DNA of 64,000 nt from Panaeolus papilionaceus (GCA_015501605.1 JADNRZ010000007.1:2046001-2110000), one strand, 5' to 3'; positions 14,388 to 27,394 are shown, numbered from the stretch's first letter. The notes: generated by a model not told the origin, from the letters alone. Made by a program: numbers and translations.

Positions 14388-15963
14388 GGTGCGCCTTTGA
14401 TAATAGTATGAAGCTGGTGCAACTGATGTGCGAGAAAGAGAGGCTTGGGATCTAAAATCAAATCAAGTGCCGTTTTATACAGATGTGATTATTGAAAGGC
14501 ATTGAGGGACGGAAGCGGGTGAGACAAGAACCGATGAATGATGAGATGAGATGGTCAGCATATTTATTGAGGTCTTTCCATATGGGCAGTTCATAAAGGA
14601 ATTAAGAATACTCACAGGCCATGGCGAGAAATCAGGTTTCCTCTGGCCGAGGCAGTTGCTGAAGCAAAGCGAGATCGGAGCATGGTCGGAAGTTCAACTT
14701 GTTACTACTAGTGTCTTCCTGTAGCGAGGTGATTGCAAGCTAGAAGATGGTGCTTGGAAGGTGATAATACAGCGATGCAAGTCCAGACGAAGTGGTGGGT
14801 CGTGGACAAGAAGGACACAGGGTGAGCGGATGGTTCTGGGTTCCACGTTACGTATTGGCTCGCTGCCAACATCGCATGCGGGGGTGAGAAGGATTAAATA
14901 AGCCAGCCCCTGAATGGAATCCATGAGCTCCAACGGTTCAGGCAACAGACTCCAGGAAGCCTGGGGGTAGATGGAGCTATGGATATTGTGCCGGATGGTG
15001 CGTGTCAATTGCCGCACGCTTGGTTGTAAAGCGAATGCAACTCAGTCGCCGAGTTCAACCCCGCTGAGCATGGCGAGCTTCACCCATGACGCGCAAAATA
15101 TGCAGCTCCCTTCCTCCATATGAACGACCAACGTTACAAGGTGTTCAAGGAACTTGCTTTCGCTCTACAGAGACTTGAGACTTTTGGATATTGAACATCA
15201 GAATCATGTTGGATCAAATATAGCGTTTATATTTGGACGACGATTGCAAATAAAATGACAGAAAATAAGGCGAAAAATTGGAAGAAAAAAAAGCCATTGA
15301 TGCAGAATAGAAAATTTACGAATGGGATAGAAAGCAAGCAATTGACTCTAGCAACAACAAAAAGTGACTATACCGATATCCATCGCAAAGCATCTTCCCT
15401 CCACCTCCAACCGCGATCAGGACGCAATATGAGTTAGCTCTGCCTGAAAGAAAATATCAGCAAGAAATTCCGTTGGAAAGAGATGGAAATGAAATGGTTC
15501 AGAGATCTTGGTGGAAAATATAGTCTCATAGAACCCGAAGGTTCTCTGAAGTAGCAAATATTTCAAATGCATCATAATAACAAAAAATTGTTTCTTCCTC
15601 GAGAGGAAAGTCCTTCTCACCTAAATGCTGAAATTATGTTACACTGACCAGGATACACGTGTAAAAAATGTGATAAGAGTGGAAGCACAATGAGAAAGAG
15701 GGCAAAAGCGAGGAAAGATCAAGAAATGTGAGGTCGCGCTCTTTATACCATCCATCTGTTTGGCAAGCTTTGTATGCTATCACGTGGAACGATTGATGTT
15801 GAAGGTGACGAACAGTATTCCGAATAGACGCCAATGGAAAAAGTCAAGAAAAAAGTGCCAAGAAACATGTATATACGAGCGCTGATATGAGTAGTTCAAT
15901 ATAATTAATACGTGCTAAAAGTTTATTGCAATCCGAATGTATGAAACCGATAATAACCCAACA
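14388..15963. other. Intergenic, nothing recognised
   Basis: About 1.6 kb upstream of the aminotransferase and downstream of FunK1 copy 3. The latter half is A-rich. No coding model or RNA gene is supported. Confidence 0.5.
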
Positions 15964-18245
15964 TTATGCCCCTCCACGCCTCTTCTTTCCAATTTCCATA
16001 TTTTCGACGTCCTTCGGATCGCCATTCCCTTCTTCCCTTTTCCTCTTTACTACCCTTTCAGCGGTTTCTTTAACCAACTCTCCAAATACTGCGGTGCTTC
16101 TAGAAATTGTGTTCTCGATGGGGAGCAAAACAGGTCCTGGTTGAGCCCTATTTGTTGAGTCCTCTTCATCATTATTCCCTGGCTCTTGCTCCGTGGCGGT
16201 CTGCTTGGGAGAGTCTTTGGCAGTCGTGCATTCTATTTCTATGGTACCTCCAAGTCTTGGACTGTGCAGATTCGCAATTGCTTCATCGATGTACCCCAAG
16301 ACTACGTCGTAATGCTCCTCAGACAATCTGTCCAGATCCTCCCATGTGACAGGGTCAGCGTTCTTTGGAAAACGCAGAACAGATCTCCGGAGGAACTTGA
16401 TGAGTCGCGTCTTTAATACGTTGAATTGAGGAGGATAACTTGGGTGTAACGTCACTTCTTGCTCTTTGGCCATTATCTGTCGTCGAATCTTGGTTGCTTT
16501 ACGCGCAGATTGGGAGTTAATGGCACTGAGAATAGCATGATGTTGGGTAATGTGGCGAGCGGGCTCGTTGGGAACAGACTCAAATGCCATGGTAATCCAT
16601 AAGAAGACCCAGATACAAGACTCGAGATCGTCGAGGTAGTCGTGTGTCGTAATGTCAGCTGGTTCAAGCAATTGCGCGCGAATCACGTTGTAAGATTGGA
16701 ATGCGTTCGTTCCCTGGAATTCAAGTCAGATATTGATACGGTTAAGTAAAGAACGAGGTAGAAAACACACAATTTCATGATCAGCCTTGGGGAGGGGCAT
16801 GTCCTGTTCTATGACCACCGCACGGTCCATGTCGATTAGGACTCCCCGAGACCCTTCTGGAGCGTCTTGTGCGCCTAGTAGAATATTCCTATAGCTTATG
16901 TCGCGATGCAAAACCCTGGAGTTCCACATATTTCGATGACCTTTAACCAAACCCGTCAGCGCTTCATTGTCATCACAAGCAAATACAGAAATCCTTACCA
17001 GCGATGGCATCCCTATAAGCACGCAGAAACTGCAAGGGCGAAGTAAACCTCTCAAGGCTCTCCCCATAGCTCTCCATAATGATAATATTCTCCAGCACAT
17101 TGGATACTATTGGGTCCTCTTCTGTCATCATATCTCTCAACTCCATGATCGACTGCTCGTCCTCGTGGTCCACGATTTGGGCGACGCCCTCCAATCCTTT
17201 GAGGCGATTCAACATATCGTATTCAGACGCAAAGCCCTCTGTTTGAGTACAGCACCACTTGATAACCCTCTCCTTTCCTTCGGGATCAACTGCACGCCAA
17301 ACACAGCACGGGCCCCCATTCGCCCTGGAGAGTTCGTAAATCAGATTCTTGACGCGGTATTTGACGCCCTTGACGGTAATGTATTGCTCGGACCCGACGT
17401 ATGTGAAGGATGGGTGGGCTCCCAAAGCCACAGCAGAACGAGAGAGGGTGAATAGGAGGATTCGGATGAAGGTATCGGGGTTTTGATGGATGTTGACCCA
17501 GGGGCCCCGGAGTGTACCCGCTTGGTCGATGATGTACAGGCGTATATGATGCTTGGTTAACAGGGGTATCGCAACAGAGCGACGTCCTGGCTGGCTACTG
17601 AAAATATATCTAAAGGGAGAGAGTCGATGTTAGATGCGTATTATAGTTTATAAGATAAAAGACATACTCCGCATAAACAGCACACTGAGCGAGATAGGCG
17701 TCTTCCTCCTCCTCCCTTAGCCTCGTGCCGTACATCCTGACTTCGATCGGTGCGACGCACATGGCAAAGTTGAAATCCTCCACACCAGAAGTGTTGCGGA
17801 AGTTCTCTTCATCAACCGCGAGAACGGATAAAACTGGCATTTTCTTCATGGTGCCCAATGTCCATCGATCCAAGACACGACGTTCCTTGTGAATTTTGCC
17901 ATGGTTGTGAAAAGCATTGAAGACACGTCGTTTATGTGGCTGGACACCAAAGAAGTCAAGAATGTGTTTGATCAACGTTTCGAACGGCTTGTAGAGATCG
18001 ATCTCATGGCGCGGGAAGAAAGGAAAACCAGTCCAATGTGATCCGTCACGCAGACTTTTCTCGGTGAAACGGGGGGACATTGCGAGATATTCGTCGACTT
18101 TGTCGTGTGTGGTAACGTTCTTGAGGATGTGATACTGGTCAACTCTGGTTAATCCATGAACTGGACCAAACTCGAGGAGTTGTCGAAGATAACTGTTGAT
18201 AAGTGCTTCAGAGTCCTTATGCTCTATGCCGTAGGGACAAGACAT
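15964..18245 (-). CDS. FunK1 fungal-type protein kinase, copy 3
   Basis: Four exons in transcript order: 17668-18245, 16999-17609, 16771-16940, 15964-16713, giving 702 aa. Exon structure and phases match copies 1 and 2, and exon 3 is again 170 nt. The catalytic loop H-R-D-I-S has Asp410 and Asn415. The metal motif is I-D-M-D (Asp433, Asp435). The N-terminal half keeps the P-G-R-R-x-V-A-I-P-L segment but lacks several residues between exons 1 and 2 present in the other copies. The Ser/Thr-rich tail is shorter and ends G-K-K-R-R-G. It lies on the opposite strand about 10 kb away, past conserved genes, so it is a dispersed rather than tandem copy. Confidence 0.9.
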
Positions 18246-18327
18246 TGTGGTAGGGGGTGAGGTTACCCAAGGTGATGGCGGTGGTTGAGAGAAGACCTCA
18301 ATGAAGAAATAAACCTGCTATTCATTG

Positions 18328-18336
18328 TTTTATATA
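18328..18336 (-). promoter_or_regulatory. TATA box of FunK1 copy 3
   Basis: TATATAAAA on the minus strand, 83 nt upstream of the ATG at 18245. Confidence 0.55.
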
Positions 18337-18654
18337 GATTAAATTATGACAATGGGGAACCTTGACAATGCACATGATCCATTGATCGCTTAGCAGCATC
18401 ACTCTTACTCCTCGTTTGGGCCTGCCACGAGCTCGCAGTTTTTTAATTCAGTAAAAATCAGACGAAATTTGAGCCAGCTCTGTACAGGTCGCAAATTAGA
18501 ATGGAAATAAGTCCTCTGCAAGGCATTTTCATCGATTTCAATCTTGGGCGCTTCCTCCCCTAAAGACAAATTGACGGAATCTCATGCTACAATACTTGAT
18601 CTAATATTGTGAATGACCGTCAAAAAATCCAGTAAAATACTGTATCAACTATGT

Positions 18655-19943
18655 CTAGAAGGAGAGCGTGGCACCTGCGCTGCCAACCGTTGAGCGAACG
18701 CTTCCGGTACCAACCAAGTTATATCCATAGGGGACGCCATTGAGGTTTCCGCTAGGTGCTGTGTTTGCCTGTCCTCCAAAGTCGTTACCGCGGGCGACAG
18801 CGTAGCCACCATCGGTAGAGTAAAGCGGCTTCTTGCAGTTGGAGAAGATGTTATTTTCAACGAGAAGCTGGGCACCTGCATATACATATACGCTCCGTCA
18901 GCAAATACAAATAGGATAATACTCTACCACTTACCAACGCGGGTGTTAATTCCGTCACCGTTATTCTCGAAGAGGTTGTTGTAAATATGTCCCCTACCGA
19001 AGCGGAAAGATGGTGTGCGAGAGTTGATGTTGGAGAAGACATTGTATGCGTATGTGACGGTGATCTTGCCGTCCTCGGAGCCGTTGCTATCTGAGTGGCC
19101 GACTAAGCTGCCCTTGAAGTGGTCGCGGAACCTGCTGTAGCTGACTGTAACTTCAGTGCAGCCGTGAGTAATATCAAGGAGACCATCATAGCTAAGCGAC
19201 GGCACTGAACTAGTGTATAATGATATGGATAGGGGAAATACGTACTAGTCCTTGTCGTGACTCCTGTCGCTGGAAAGGTCGACATGGTCGATCCAAACCT
19301 TCGAAGCTTTCTGAACACCGATTGCGTCGCCGGTGCTTGCCAAGACCTTGCTGATGCGGACATTACGGATAATCACGTTGGAGGCGTCATAGACACGAAG
19401 CCCGATACCATTGAGGGCTGTTTCGAAATATTTGAACTTATACCCAACAATTATATCGACTTTTTGAACTCACTCGCGCCCGACCTTCCTAAGACAGAAG
19501 TATTACTTCCGACTCGAACGACGGCGTTGCCGCTAATGGTGCCTGGAATTGAATATTTTTGAGTTAGCTTATCCTACACATAACGTAAAGCCTTCACTCA
19601 CCAGAAATAATTACGACCTTCCTTCCAGTACCGGAGACGGCCGAAGTCAAGGCAGCCAAAGTACTGACCGTGGTCACCGTACCGCCAGAACCACCAGAGG
19701 TGCTACATAGTGGAAGTCAATTGATTATGTAGTCGATCGTTGACGTTCAGACACTTACCCTCCATTGGTGGTAGCGTAACCAATGTTCGCAGTATCATGA
19801 GGACCAGCGCGCCGTTCGAGAGGTGTTCCCTGCAAAGCGCCGGAACACTTTAGTCAAGTATTTATACGTCCCGGCCTACACTGCACACGCACCGAAACGA
19901 GTGAGAAAAGCGAGAGAACAAGAATTGAGAAAATCCACTTCAT
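18655..19943 (-). CDS. Secreted pectate lyase (polysaccharide lyase family 1 type)
   Basis: Seven exons in transcript order: 19893-19943, 19759-19829, 19602-19702, 19474-19542, 19246-19417, 18935-19209, 18655-18875, giving 319 aa. It should cleave polygalacturonan outside the cell by beta-elimination. Exon 1 encodes a 17-residue signal core (M-K-W-I-F-S-I-L-V-L). The parallel beta-helix is marked by V-W-I-D-H-V-D-L-S-S-D, then D-G-L-L-D-I-T, where the acidic residues bind calcium, and F-R-D-H-F-K-G-S-L-V-G-H, holding the catalytic Arg region. The mature chain starts near L-E-R-R, a possible Kex2-type site. It is complete and apparently functional. It suggests plant cell-wall contact (litter decay or a plant association). 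Confidence 0.92.
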
Positions 19944-20017
19944 TACGAAGCTGTATACTCAGGGAATAGGACAGCTGGGTATGCCGTTCTTACCCTAAGA
20001 AAGCGTCGCGCGAAGTT

Positions 20018-20025
20018 CTTTTATA
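20018..20025 (-). promoter_or_regulatory. TATA box of the pectate lyase gene
   Basis: TATAAAAG on the minus strand, 75 nt upstream of the ATG at 19943. Confidence 0.6.
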
Positions 20026-20837
20026 CTCCACAAAACGGAGTATGCACGGAAAGTGAGCTGGCAACACTGACCATCTTTCCGTCGCGGCCCGGGGTATGTG
20101 CTTGCGATATTGCTTGGCTTTCTTGGTAGAGCTACAGTCGTCATTGCGCACACCTTTGGAACCTTCGTGAAGTAGTTACAGTACGATGCTGGGTGAAATG
20201 AGTGCGTCGAGGTACATCGTGGCTGTTACTTTGCAGAATGCAAATAATCCGTTACATCCCACTGAACAACCGCTGTGTCTCAACTCTCCTTAGAAGTATG
20301 CCATGTTTCTGCGGAGGCTGTCCTCCTAATGGAATATTGAGTATTGTGAGTTAGATGACTTGCTCTAATATTTATGTGGCAGAAATGTATAAGCCGTTGA
20401 CGATTCGGATAAATTAAACGAGGCGCCCAGTCCAATTGCGTTGATCACATGTTGCTGTGTGAGCTTTCGAAGACGCCAGGTTTGCATCCGTTCAAAGTCA
20501 GTTCACTCTGTCTTCAGGGGCTATTGTCGTCACTGCACTGGTATTCCCGGTGAATCGCTGGTAAATCCTATCAAGCCTGCTGACAGACGGTTAAGTGGAA
20601 ACTTTAGGGTGAAAATCTAAGCGAAAAGGACTTCTCTCTGAAATACTTGAGCACAGTGTGCCAAGATTCTATTCAGTCATGACAAATTTGTTCAAGATTA
20701 CGGAATATTAGACAGCTCTCAAGTTCGTCAAGTGATTGAGTCAATGTTAAACAGGTCGTGGTAGCCTTGATCGTATAATAATAAGCAACACATGAGGCAC
20801 TGTAGATATAACACCAGAAGCCCAGTGAAAAGACCTT
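20026..20837. other. Intergenic, nothing recognised
   Basis: About 0.8 kb upstream of the pectate lyase and downstream of small secreted protein A. It likely holds the lyase's regulatory sequence. No ORF is supported. Confidence 0.4.
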
Positions 20838-21286
20838 TTACATTGTTGGCTCCTCCATCCCAACTTCAGGAGCGCTTGGAGGGGGGGTACTTTGACCGCC
20901 ACCAAATCCAAGCTTCTTCTTGATCCATTTGCTAACTCTACCCCGGCGCTCGATGTCCAATCTGGCCTCTAGCTCTTCGACAAGCTCACGTGTGGTAAGC
21001 TCCGAGAGGAAATCATCGCGTGCTGTGAGTGCTTGTTCTCCCTCACCCGAACTTGGGTGGCGGTGGTGGCCTGGGTGATGGCGTCTAGACAGCTGTGGCG
21101 AGCTGTGGTGGTGCTCGGTCGGGCCCGAACGAGAACTGAGATGCTGGAAGTCATGGTGGTGAGACTCAGTGCCAAAGGCCTGAAGAACGGTTAGAATATG
21201 TACTGGCTGAGGGAATTATACATCATGCATACCTGAGTACTGGCGGCGGCGGCGACAACGGCAATAAAAATGGTGGTCAACTTCAT
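20838..21286 (-). CDS. Small secreted His-rich protein A (TRE-motif family)
   Basis: Two exons, 21233-21286 and 20838-21179, giving 131 aa. Exon 1 (18 codons) is a signal peptide ending A-S-T-Q, and the phase-0 intron follows the Gln directly. The mature part opens with a His-rich stretch (H-H-H, then several H-H pairs) between residues 25 and 60. Next comes the family core A-R-D-D then L-T-T-R-E-L-V-E-E-L-E-A-R-L, which predicts an amphipathic helix with a Thr..Glu capping box. A dibasic E-R-R-G follows, then a Lys-rich W-I-K-K-K-L-G segment and a Pro-rich tail. The dibasic site suggests Kex2 processing. Six related loci lie in this window; protein C is closest. I know no function. Metal binding by the His stretch is possible. 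Confidence 0.75.
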
Positions 21287-24200
21287 ATTTAAATAGAAGG
21301 GAGTTTTGAATGAGGAGGTATGTAGTAAAGCTGTGAGTCCTGCTCAAGAGATAGAATAGTTTGGATGTCGATTTTAGGTGGATGTGGAAGGGTATTTATA
21401 GTTGCCTTGGGTTGTCTGTAACAAAAGTGGGCGTCCATAAGGAGAATGAAGGCGATGATGGGCAACATGCACGAACACTGATGTATGGAAAGTTGTGATT
21501 CTTTGATCATCGCGTTTCATCCCGGAACAGAACCGGCACGTTGCGAATTGAGCCGACTTGTTCGACTGATTGCGATTAGATTTCTGACATATCTCAACAT
21601 CATCTTCTGCTGGTTGTGCGGCGGGGATGGATAAACCTCCTGTGAGGTTATGTGCTCACTCATTTGAAGCGTTTAGTTCACCTGTCTCAAAACTCGTTTA
21701 GATTGGGTACCAGCTGTCTTGGCCCGATGTATACTCAGTTCAGCCCGAGCTATGTGGACACCCTCTTTCAGTGAATGGTATCCATCGGGCAACTATCAAT
21801 GCAACCATATGGTCATCAATAATTGAATCATCAAAGTGTTGCTATAATGAGAGATCGAACGATATCGACTCGGAGTAGTCGGTTTTTGCACTAGTGACAA
21901 AATCTTTCACCTGTTCTAGACGGCTATATGTATGTTTGATAACGTTTCATCATTGACCTCAAAATGTTACGTTACTAAATGTTGGTCCAAGGTAACTGAT
22001 CAACCGTGGTTTCTGTCATATTCGAGTCATACGCAGTTCACACAGCGTCGCTGGTCCTCAAGGCATAGCTAATGATAGACTATTAGGTAGCTGTTATTGC
22101 TAGCGGGGGAATAGATAAAAAAATCATTGAACAAATGGACAACCTCGATACCAGAGCTAAGGGGTTGGACTGGGCTGAGATGACGAGATCCGATGATGAT
22201 GCGCTATTGATTTGTGGGTGATGATCCCTGAAACAAGTTGGGGCACAGCCTCAGAAGTCGCAATGATCTGACAGGGTTGCGAAGGCAGCGATATGACACA
22301 GCTCCAGTAGACGCTGGGTGACCCGACCACAAGGGAAGTATCATCCCATTCTCCTCCATTTAAAATTTTCTAACACAGAATTAAAGGCCAGATTGAAAAT
22401 TTCCAACAACACGCATATGTTGTACGGATGATAGCTACCATCAGCAAAAATGCGGGCGACAAGAATACCATAACTGGGTAGAGATAATGTTGTCTGGGTA
22501 GGAATATGACTATCTGGGTAATTCTGCCCCTGCCCTCTGCTTTATCAACGCGAGGCAGGGTTCCCCTGATATGTAAATTCCTGCCAGGTTTTACACCGCG
22601 GCTGATATTGACAGATATATAATTTTTGCCAGATATGTTGATTGCAGTCAGCGATTGACATATATGTTTAGTGAATTCAGACCCCATATAGATCTGTCGT
22701 GTATTGGCTGCACTACAATAAAACCCAAGAAATCGACCTTGCTTGACTCTCGACACAGTAGAAGAACATGAAATCATGAAATTGGTGTAAACTACCTACA
22801 AAACGGATACTACACATGAGGAAGGACGCGAGAGTGAATGCGTAAAGAGAGATACTAAGATAAACGAGCGGACAATGATGATGGGCATGGGGGCATACAC
22901 GACTGAGAAGGCGAGGAGTGCAAGTATGCGACTCACCAAAGTGGCACAACAGAATCGGGCTCAACACCTCTCACCTCTATATGCAAAGTCAGTCTTGATC
23001 ACAAAGAAAAACCGCATATATGCGCTTGCCTTTGACGAGAATACCTGCAAAGTATTCAAAATGGCGCATTAGACCCCGACATTGCGCATATAGTAGCATG
23101 AGTAGACTTGCAGATGTTCTGCTTCCCATGTAGAACGCCTATCTTCGTCCGCGAAGGGTGCGATGTCGGAAGAATGGTCAGCTAACGGACCTAAATTGAC
23201 CAAATCGAGCTTGAAATTGAATGGAGAATTGACTTACGCACTGGCATTCCTGTAACATTTGGCAATAATCGAGGTAAATCGTGGTTCGTAACGGATACAC
23301 AAAAAAGAGGGGGGGAAGGGAAGGGGAGATGATGGTGGTAGGAGAGAGAAAGACGCTCCGAGTTGTTTGATGGGTTTCGGAAGTTGAAAGTGTTGGTGAA
23401 CTCCGACATTCAAACTCCGACACGCTTCAAATCAAAATCTGTTCGTCATCAGCGTCGGTGAGCTTCTTGGTCAAGAGTTATTTACATGGGGCTCTAAATA
23501 TTTACCTTCCATCTTTACGGCGAATTACGTTGCTTCAGGTCTCAGGTCTCAGGATTCAACCCAGGGCCCTGTCAGTGGGTTCGATGATGAATTGCAAGCC
23601 GAGGAATCAGGATGAGGAACGGGCGTGACTCTGGATGCGCACCTACTAGCGCCAAAGTGATGAGTAGTAGTATTTTAAATTAACCAGCATTTAAATACGC
23701 TAATTAATTACAACTGGTTCTTGAGGCTAAAACAATGGGGATCTGGAACTCAGCGTCGCAAAGGTGATGATACTTCAATTTCATACTCTGAATTGACACA
23801 TTGAGTAAGCTGCGACGAGCGTTGAATTTGGAACCTTCGATCACGACTGTGGGTCATCTCAATGATCCAGCGAAGCTGTCATCAACTATTTTGACGTTTA
23901 ACTGACATACATTTAGGATAACAGACGATAACTAGGCAGATACAGCAAATATAGGTAGGTCTTTCTACAGATATCGTTTGTCCCTATCAAGACCTGAACA
24001 TCTATCTGATAGGTCTGGATGGAACATCACAGCTATATTAAATATCCGACTTAAGACTCGATGGAAGACTGGAAAGGCATGTAAATACATATACCTTGTA
24101 GATTTTCATTGGATATAATGGCCGCAGATAGGCACTTAACAGATATGTAATACCCGGATAGTTGTTGGCCAGGTATGTTGAGTCAGTGAGCAGATATCTG

Positions 24201-25257
24201 CAGAGCTGTGTTACATCAGTCCCCAACTTAACAGATATAACACTATATGACTGATTTTAACATATATACAGGGTATCTACCTGTTGCTGCTCAGATATGT
24301 ACCACTTGGGTAGATTCTTGATAGACATGCCAAACGGTGGCAGTTATTGCACAGATATGTTCAACGACAACTGACTTCACCCCAGGTATGTTGATAACCG
24401 ACTTAAATACCATATATCTATGTAATGCCCGCTTTATATGTAATAAACCTGGCGGGTATGATACATACCCGGCGGATATGATGATTACGAGCCGACATTC
24501 CATATCCTTGCTAGCAGCATTTTTGCTGATGACAGTTCCCATAACCTGATCAAATCAATGACAACCACCCGACCCTCAATTGAACACACGACAGTGTACT
24601 TTACCGATGGTGGGTCCATGTCGAGGTTACTCTCCCCCACGAGCATGAAGAGCCAAGGGGACCCACACGAATCAACTTAGTAACACATTGACCGGAGGAT
24701 AGCGAATGATGAGGACTTCTAGTTGGATATGATGATGTATCATATAGTCCCATCAATTCTCCACGGACTGCGGCCAGGTTTCAGTTTAGGGCTAAAAACT
24801 GAACATAGGTTTCGGTTCAGGATCAGACATAGACACAGACACCTCTGAATTTTACTCGCGTCATCAATGCAGCCATTGAGATCCATTGACGATACGTAAC
24901 TCCCTGGTGAGGTTCCCGTACTCAAATTCGAAACACTTGGGTCATTTGGCGTAAATGGTGGGTGTTCGGAGGCTAGTCATAAAATTTGAATTAAGTAAAA
25001 CATTTTCATGCGACCAACTGCGACCCCGACCCCCAACGATTCGTACGAATGGAGTGCGTGTTCATTATGAATGGCTAGACATGGACCACCGAGCAGGATT
25101 TGGGCGTTAACATGGTCCACGGATAACTATATCACGTTCACCTCAACGTTATTCTAATCGAGGTAAGTATTCAGTCGGCAATCTCCATTTAAATTTCGGG
25201 CTCACCAGTTTAAAAAATAGGCAACGTGGCAAGGCAGTGCTTGCCAAGGACCTTCAC
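21287..25257. other. Long gene-poor, repeat-bearing stretch
   Basis: About 4 kb without a supported gene. It starts with the promoter of protein A (TATAAAT on the minus strand at 21394). From about 22470 to 22690 and 23930 to 24490 it holds many degenerate short repeats around a core close to CAGATATGT. ORFs are short and lack splice support. It looks like decayed repeat DNA. Confidence 0.5.
22470..24490. repeat. Interspersed degenerate AGATATGT-type repeats
   Basis: Two blocks (about 22470-22690 and 23930-24490) contain repeated variants of CAGATATGT and CAGGTATGT at irregular 20-60 nt spacing, on both strands. A longer shared string occurs at about 22576 and 24436 (ATATGTAA followed by CCTG near GG). 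CTGGGTAG is repeated three times near 22475-22520. This may be a diverged minisatellite or the relic of a small element. Confidence 0.4.
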
Positions 25258-26854
25258 ATGGACTCCAAAACTGAGCCTATCCTCTCCGTTGAGCTCTTTC
25301 AGTTGATCATAGGCGAGATAGCGACATACCCATCATCATTCCACCCACGTCATTTAATATCAATCTCCATAGGCAGCAGGTTAGGAGCCCTTACCAGATG
25401 CGCCTTGGTCTGCAAGAGATTTGCTCAGATGTGTAGGCCTCACATCTTTGAGCACATACACTCTGTAGGATTGGTAGATGACGGGAAGAAACGCTTGCTA
25501 TGTTTAGTCGAAAATTCCATGACTGGACAGGCTGGCCTGCGACAGTTGGTTCGCAAGTTGACCTTCGACGCCTCCTCTTCCAGCTGGTACGGAACCGGCT
25601 CTTTGCAATTGGAGGATTCCCAACTACCACTTGTCATCGCAACCCTATCTTCGTTTCCAAAGCTTCGTGATTTAGTAATATACCGAACGGGAGTAGGTTT
25701 TTACTCCTCTCAGCATGACATCCTGCATCCGATATATGCAAATCTCGTGCAAACCTACCTCAAACAAGGTACTTTGCGAACATTATGCCTCGACGTACTC
25801 CCCATAACAATCAGCCTCGGTGACATCCTCTCCTCCCCTTTTCTATCGTACCTCTCACTCACCCACCTGGACGCACGAAGCTTAACCACCTTGGATCGTG
25901 CGGTGACTTCAAATATTACGCAGCTCAGCTTAGCCAACTATCAGGGCGACCACTTCCCATTGGCATTCCTCGACCATTGTCCACACTTGGAGGCCATTGA
26001 GTTTTACAATCTCCATCCCCTGATAGCTTCGCCTCTTCATCCAGACTCGAAAAACGCCTTTGATCCATCCAAATTGAAGGTTTTAATCCTCACCGATGTT
26101 ACGCCATTCATAAGGTTTTGTGAGCTTCGGGCTCCGCGTGATTATCGAAAAATATTTCAGGACTTGGAGGGCCTTGATGTTTGGCTCACCAAGGAATCAT
26201 ACATAGGGTCATTATGCGATATGCTCATGGCCACTGTGTCTCTTCAGCGCGTCTATATAGACGGTGAGTGCCTTGCTCATTCAAATTGCTGTGGCCCATG
26301 ACTGAGGACTATGTCTGTATGATGCGCGACTGAACATTGTTCGATTTCCAGCTTCCGAATGCCCTAGTCAATTTCACATCCCCACTTTGGAGCTCGACGA
26401 GCGTTTTAAAGACGGGACATTGGGCTCTCTCACCCATCTTAGCCTTTTCGTGACGTCGTTGCATGGCCCTGAGGGCTACAAGACGTCCCTTGAAGACATA
26501 CACTCAATATTCCTCGCGGCCTCGCAACGGAATTCCATTCAAGCTGTTTATATACAATTAACAATTGCACTTGAGGGCCTCGAAGTCGATATGGATTCGC
26601 TCATTGACCACCCGTCCCGCTATTTTAGCCCGCTGGCAGCCACTCTGGCATCCAGGGTTGGATACCCGACACTCAAAGAAGTCAACTTTTCGATTTCCTT
26701 TGAACCGTCTAACGAAACAGCGTTTCACGCATCCATTGCGGACAGTGAGGCGTCTCTTAGCAAAATCTTGAAGCGTGGAATGAAGGCATTGGGTGAGAGG
26801 GATGGAGTCAGATTTGTGGAAAATGTCATTTATCCACGTTCGTTCAAGAAGTAA
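25258..26854 (+). CDS. F-box protein with leucine-rich C-terminal region
   Basis: Two exons, 25258-26263 and 26352-26854, giving 502 aa. The start is the first ATG (M-D-S-K-T); the frame is open upstream only from non-ATG codons. The F-box covers about residues 8-60: I-L-S-V-E-L-F-Q-L-I-I, then the signature C-A-L-V-C-K-R-F and a P-H-I-F-E-H-I. Irregular leucine-rich segments follow (L-S-Y-L-S-L-T-H-L-D, I-T-Q-L-S-L-A-N-Y). Such proteins act as substrate receptors of SCF ubiquitin ligases, and this type is greatly expanded in Agaricomycetes. The target is unknown. The intron is 88 nt, phase 1. The gene appears intact. Confidence 0.8.
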
Positions 26855-27036
26855 TTTAAAGAGCCGGTGTGCTCCGTGGGTCATCAAGAGTTGCCATTTC
26901 TACTCAGCTGTACAATTATTACGAGCAAATTACTTCTACATCGGCACCCAATCATCAGTAGAGTAACGACATTAGGGACTATGATACGCAGTATATGCTA
27001 CAACCACAATATCATCTGTCCTCCAAATAAAAGCGC

Positions 27037-27258
27037 TTATTCCGGACTCTCCACAGATGAGCTCGAGCGACCACCACCTGTGACCTTTCCATGCGCGTGC
27101 TCCAAAACAGTTCCAGTGACTTTGTGTAGAAGACTAGTGCGCCTGAAGAGGGTGTCGTCTGCGAGATAATCTCGTCGTACAACCCCATCCGTGCTCGCAA
27201 CGCTTGAAGAAGCTGACCCTGCTCTCCCCCCCACGGACATCCCAAATTTGGGAAACAT
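27037..27258 (-). pseudogene. Relic of a TRE-motif secreted protein gene (B')
   Basis: The 3' half of this open frame matches the neighbouring locus B closely: both read K-V-T-G-T-V-L-E-H-A-H-G-K-V-T-G-G-G followed by a Ser run. The part where the T-R-E-L motif should lie is scrambled (D-Y-L-A-D-D-T-L-F-R-R). No signal-peptide exon is present. It appears to be a decayed duplicate of B, about 0.7 kb away on the same strand. Confidence 0.6.
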
Positions 27259-27312
27259 TTTCCACCCTTCTCCCCAGTTAGCTCGTAGAACCCGTAGTGG
27301 TCTAATTATAAA

Positions 27313-27394
27313 TGCTCATATGGCGCAGTGGTTCATTGACTCATAACGTGTGAAAATTGTTGCCCGAGGTCTGGAGTTCAATTCGCCCTCTGCA
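27313..27394 (+). pseudogene. Degenerate tRNA-Met-like sequence
   Basis: It contains a good A-box (TGGCGCAGTGG), a CTCATAA anticodon loop with CAT, and a B-box-like GGAGTTCAATTC. It ends in CTCTGCA as in fungal elongator tRNA-Met. The 5' acceptor strand (TGCTCAT) no longer pairs well with it, the D-arm is shortened and the anticodon stem is broken, with extra bases after the loop. It is therefore a tRNA relic or the tRNA-like head of a short interspersed element, not a working tRNA. Confidence 0.5.

Noticed and set aside
27313..27394. Functional elongator tRNA-Met
   Set aside because: The acceptor, D and anticodon stems do not pair; only the internal promoter boxes survive.
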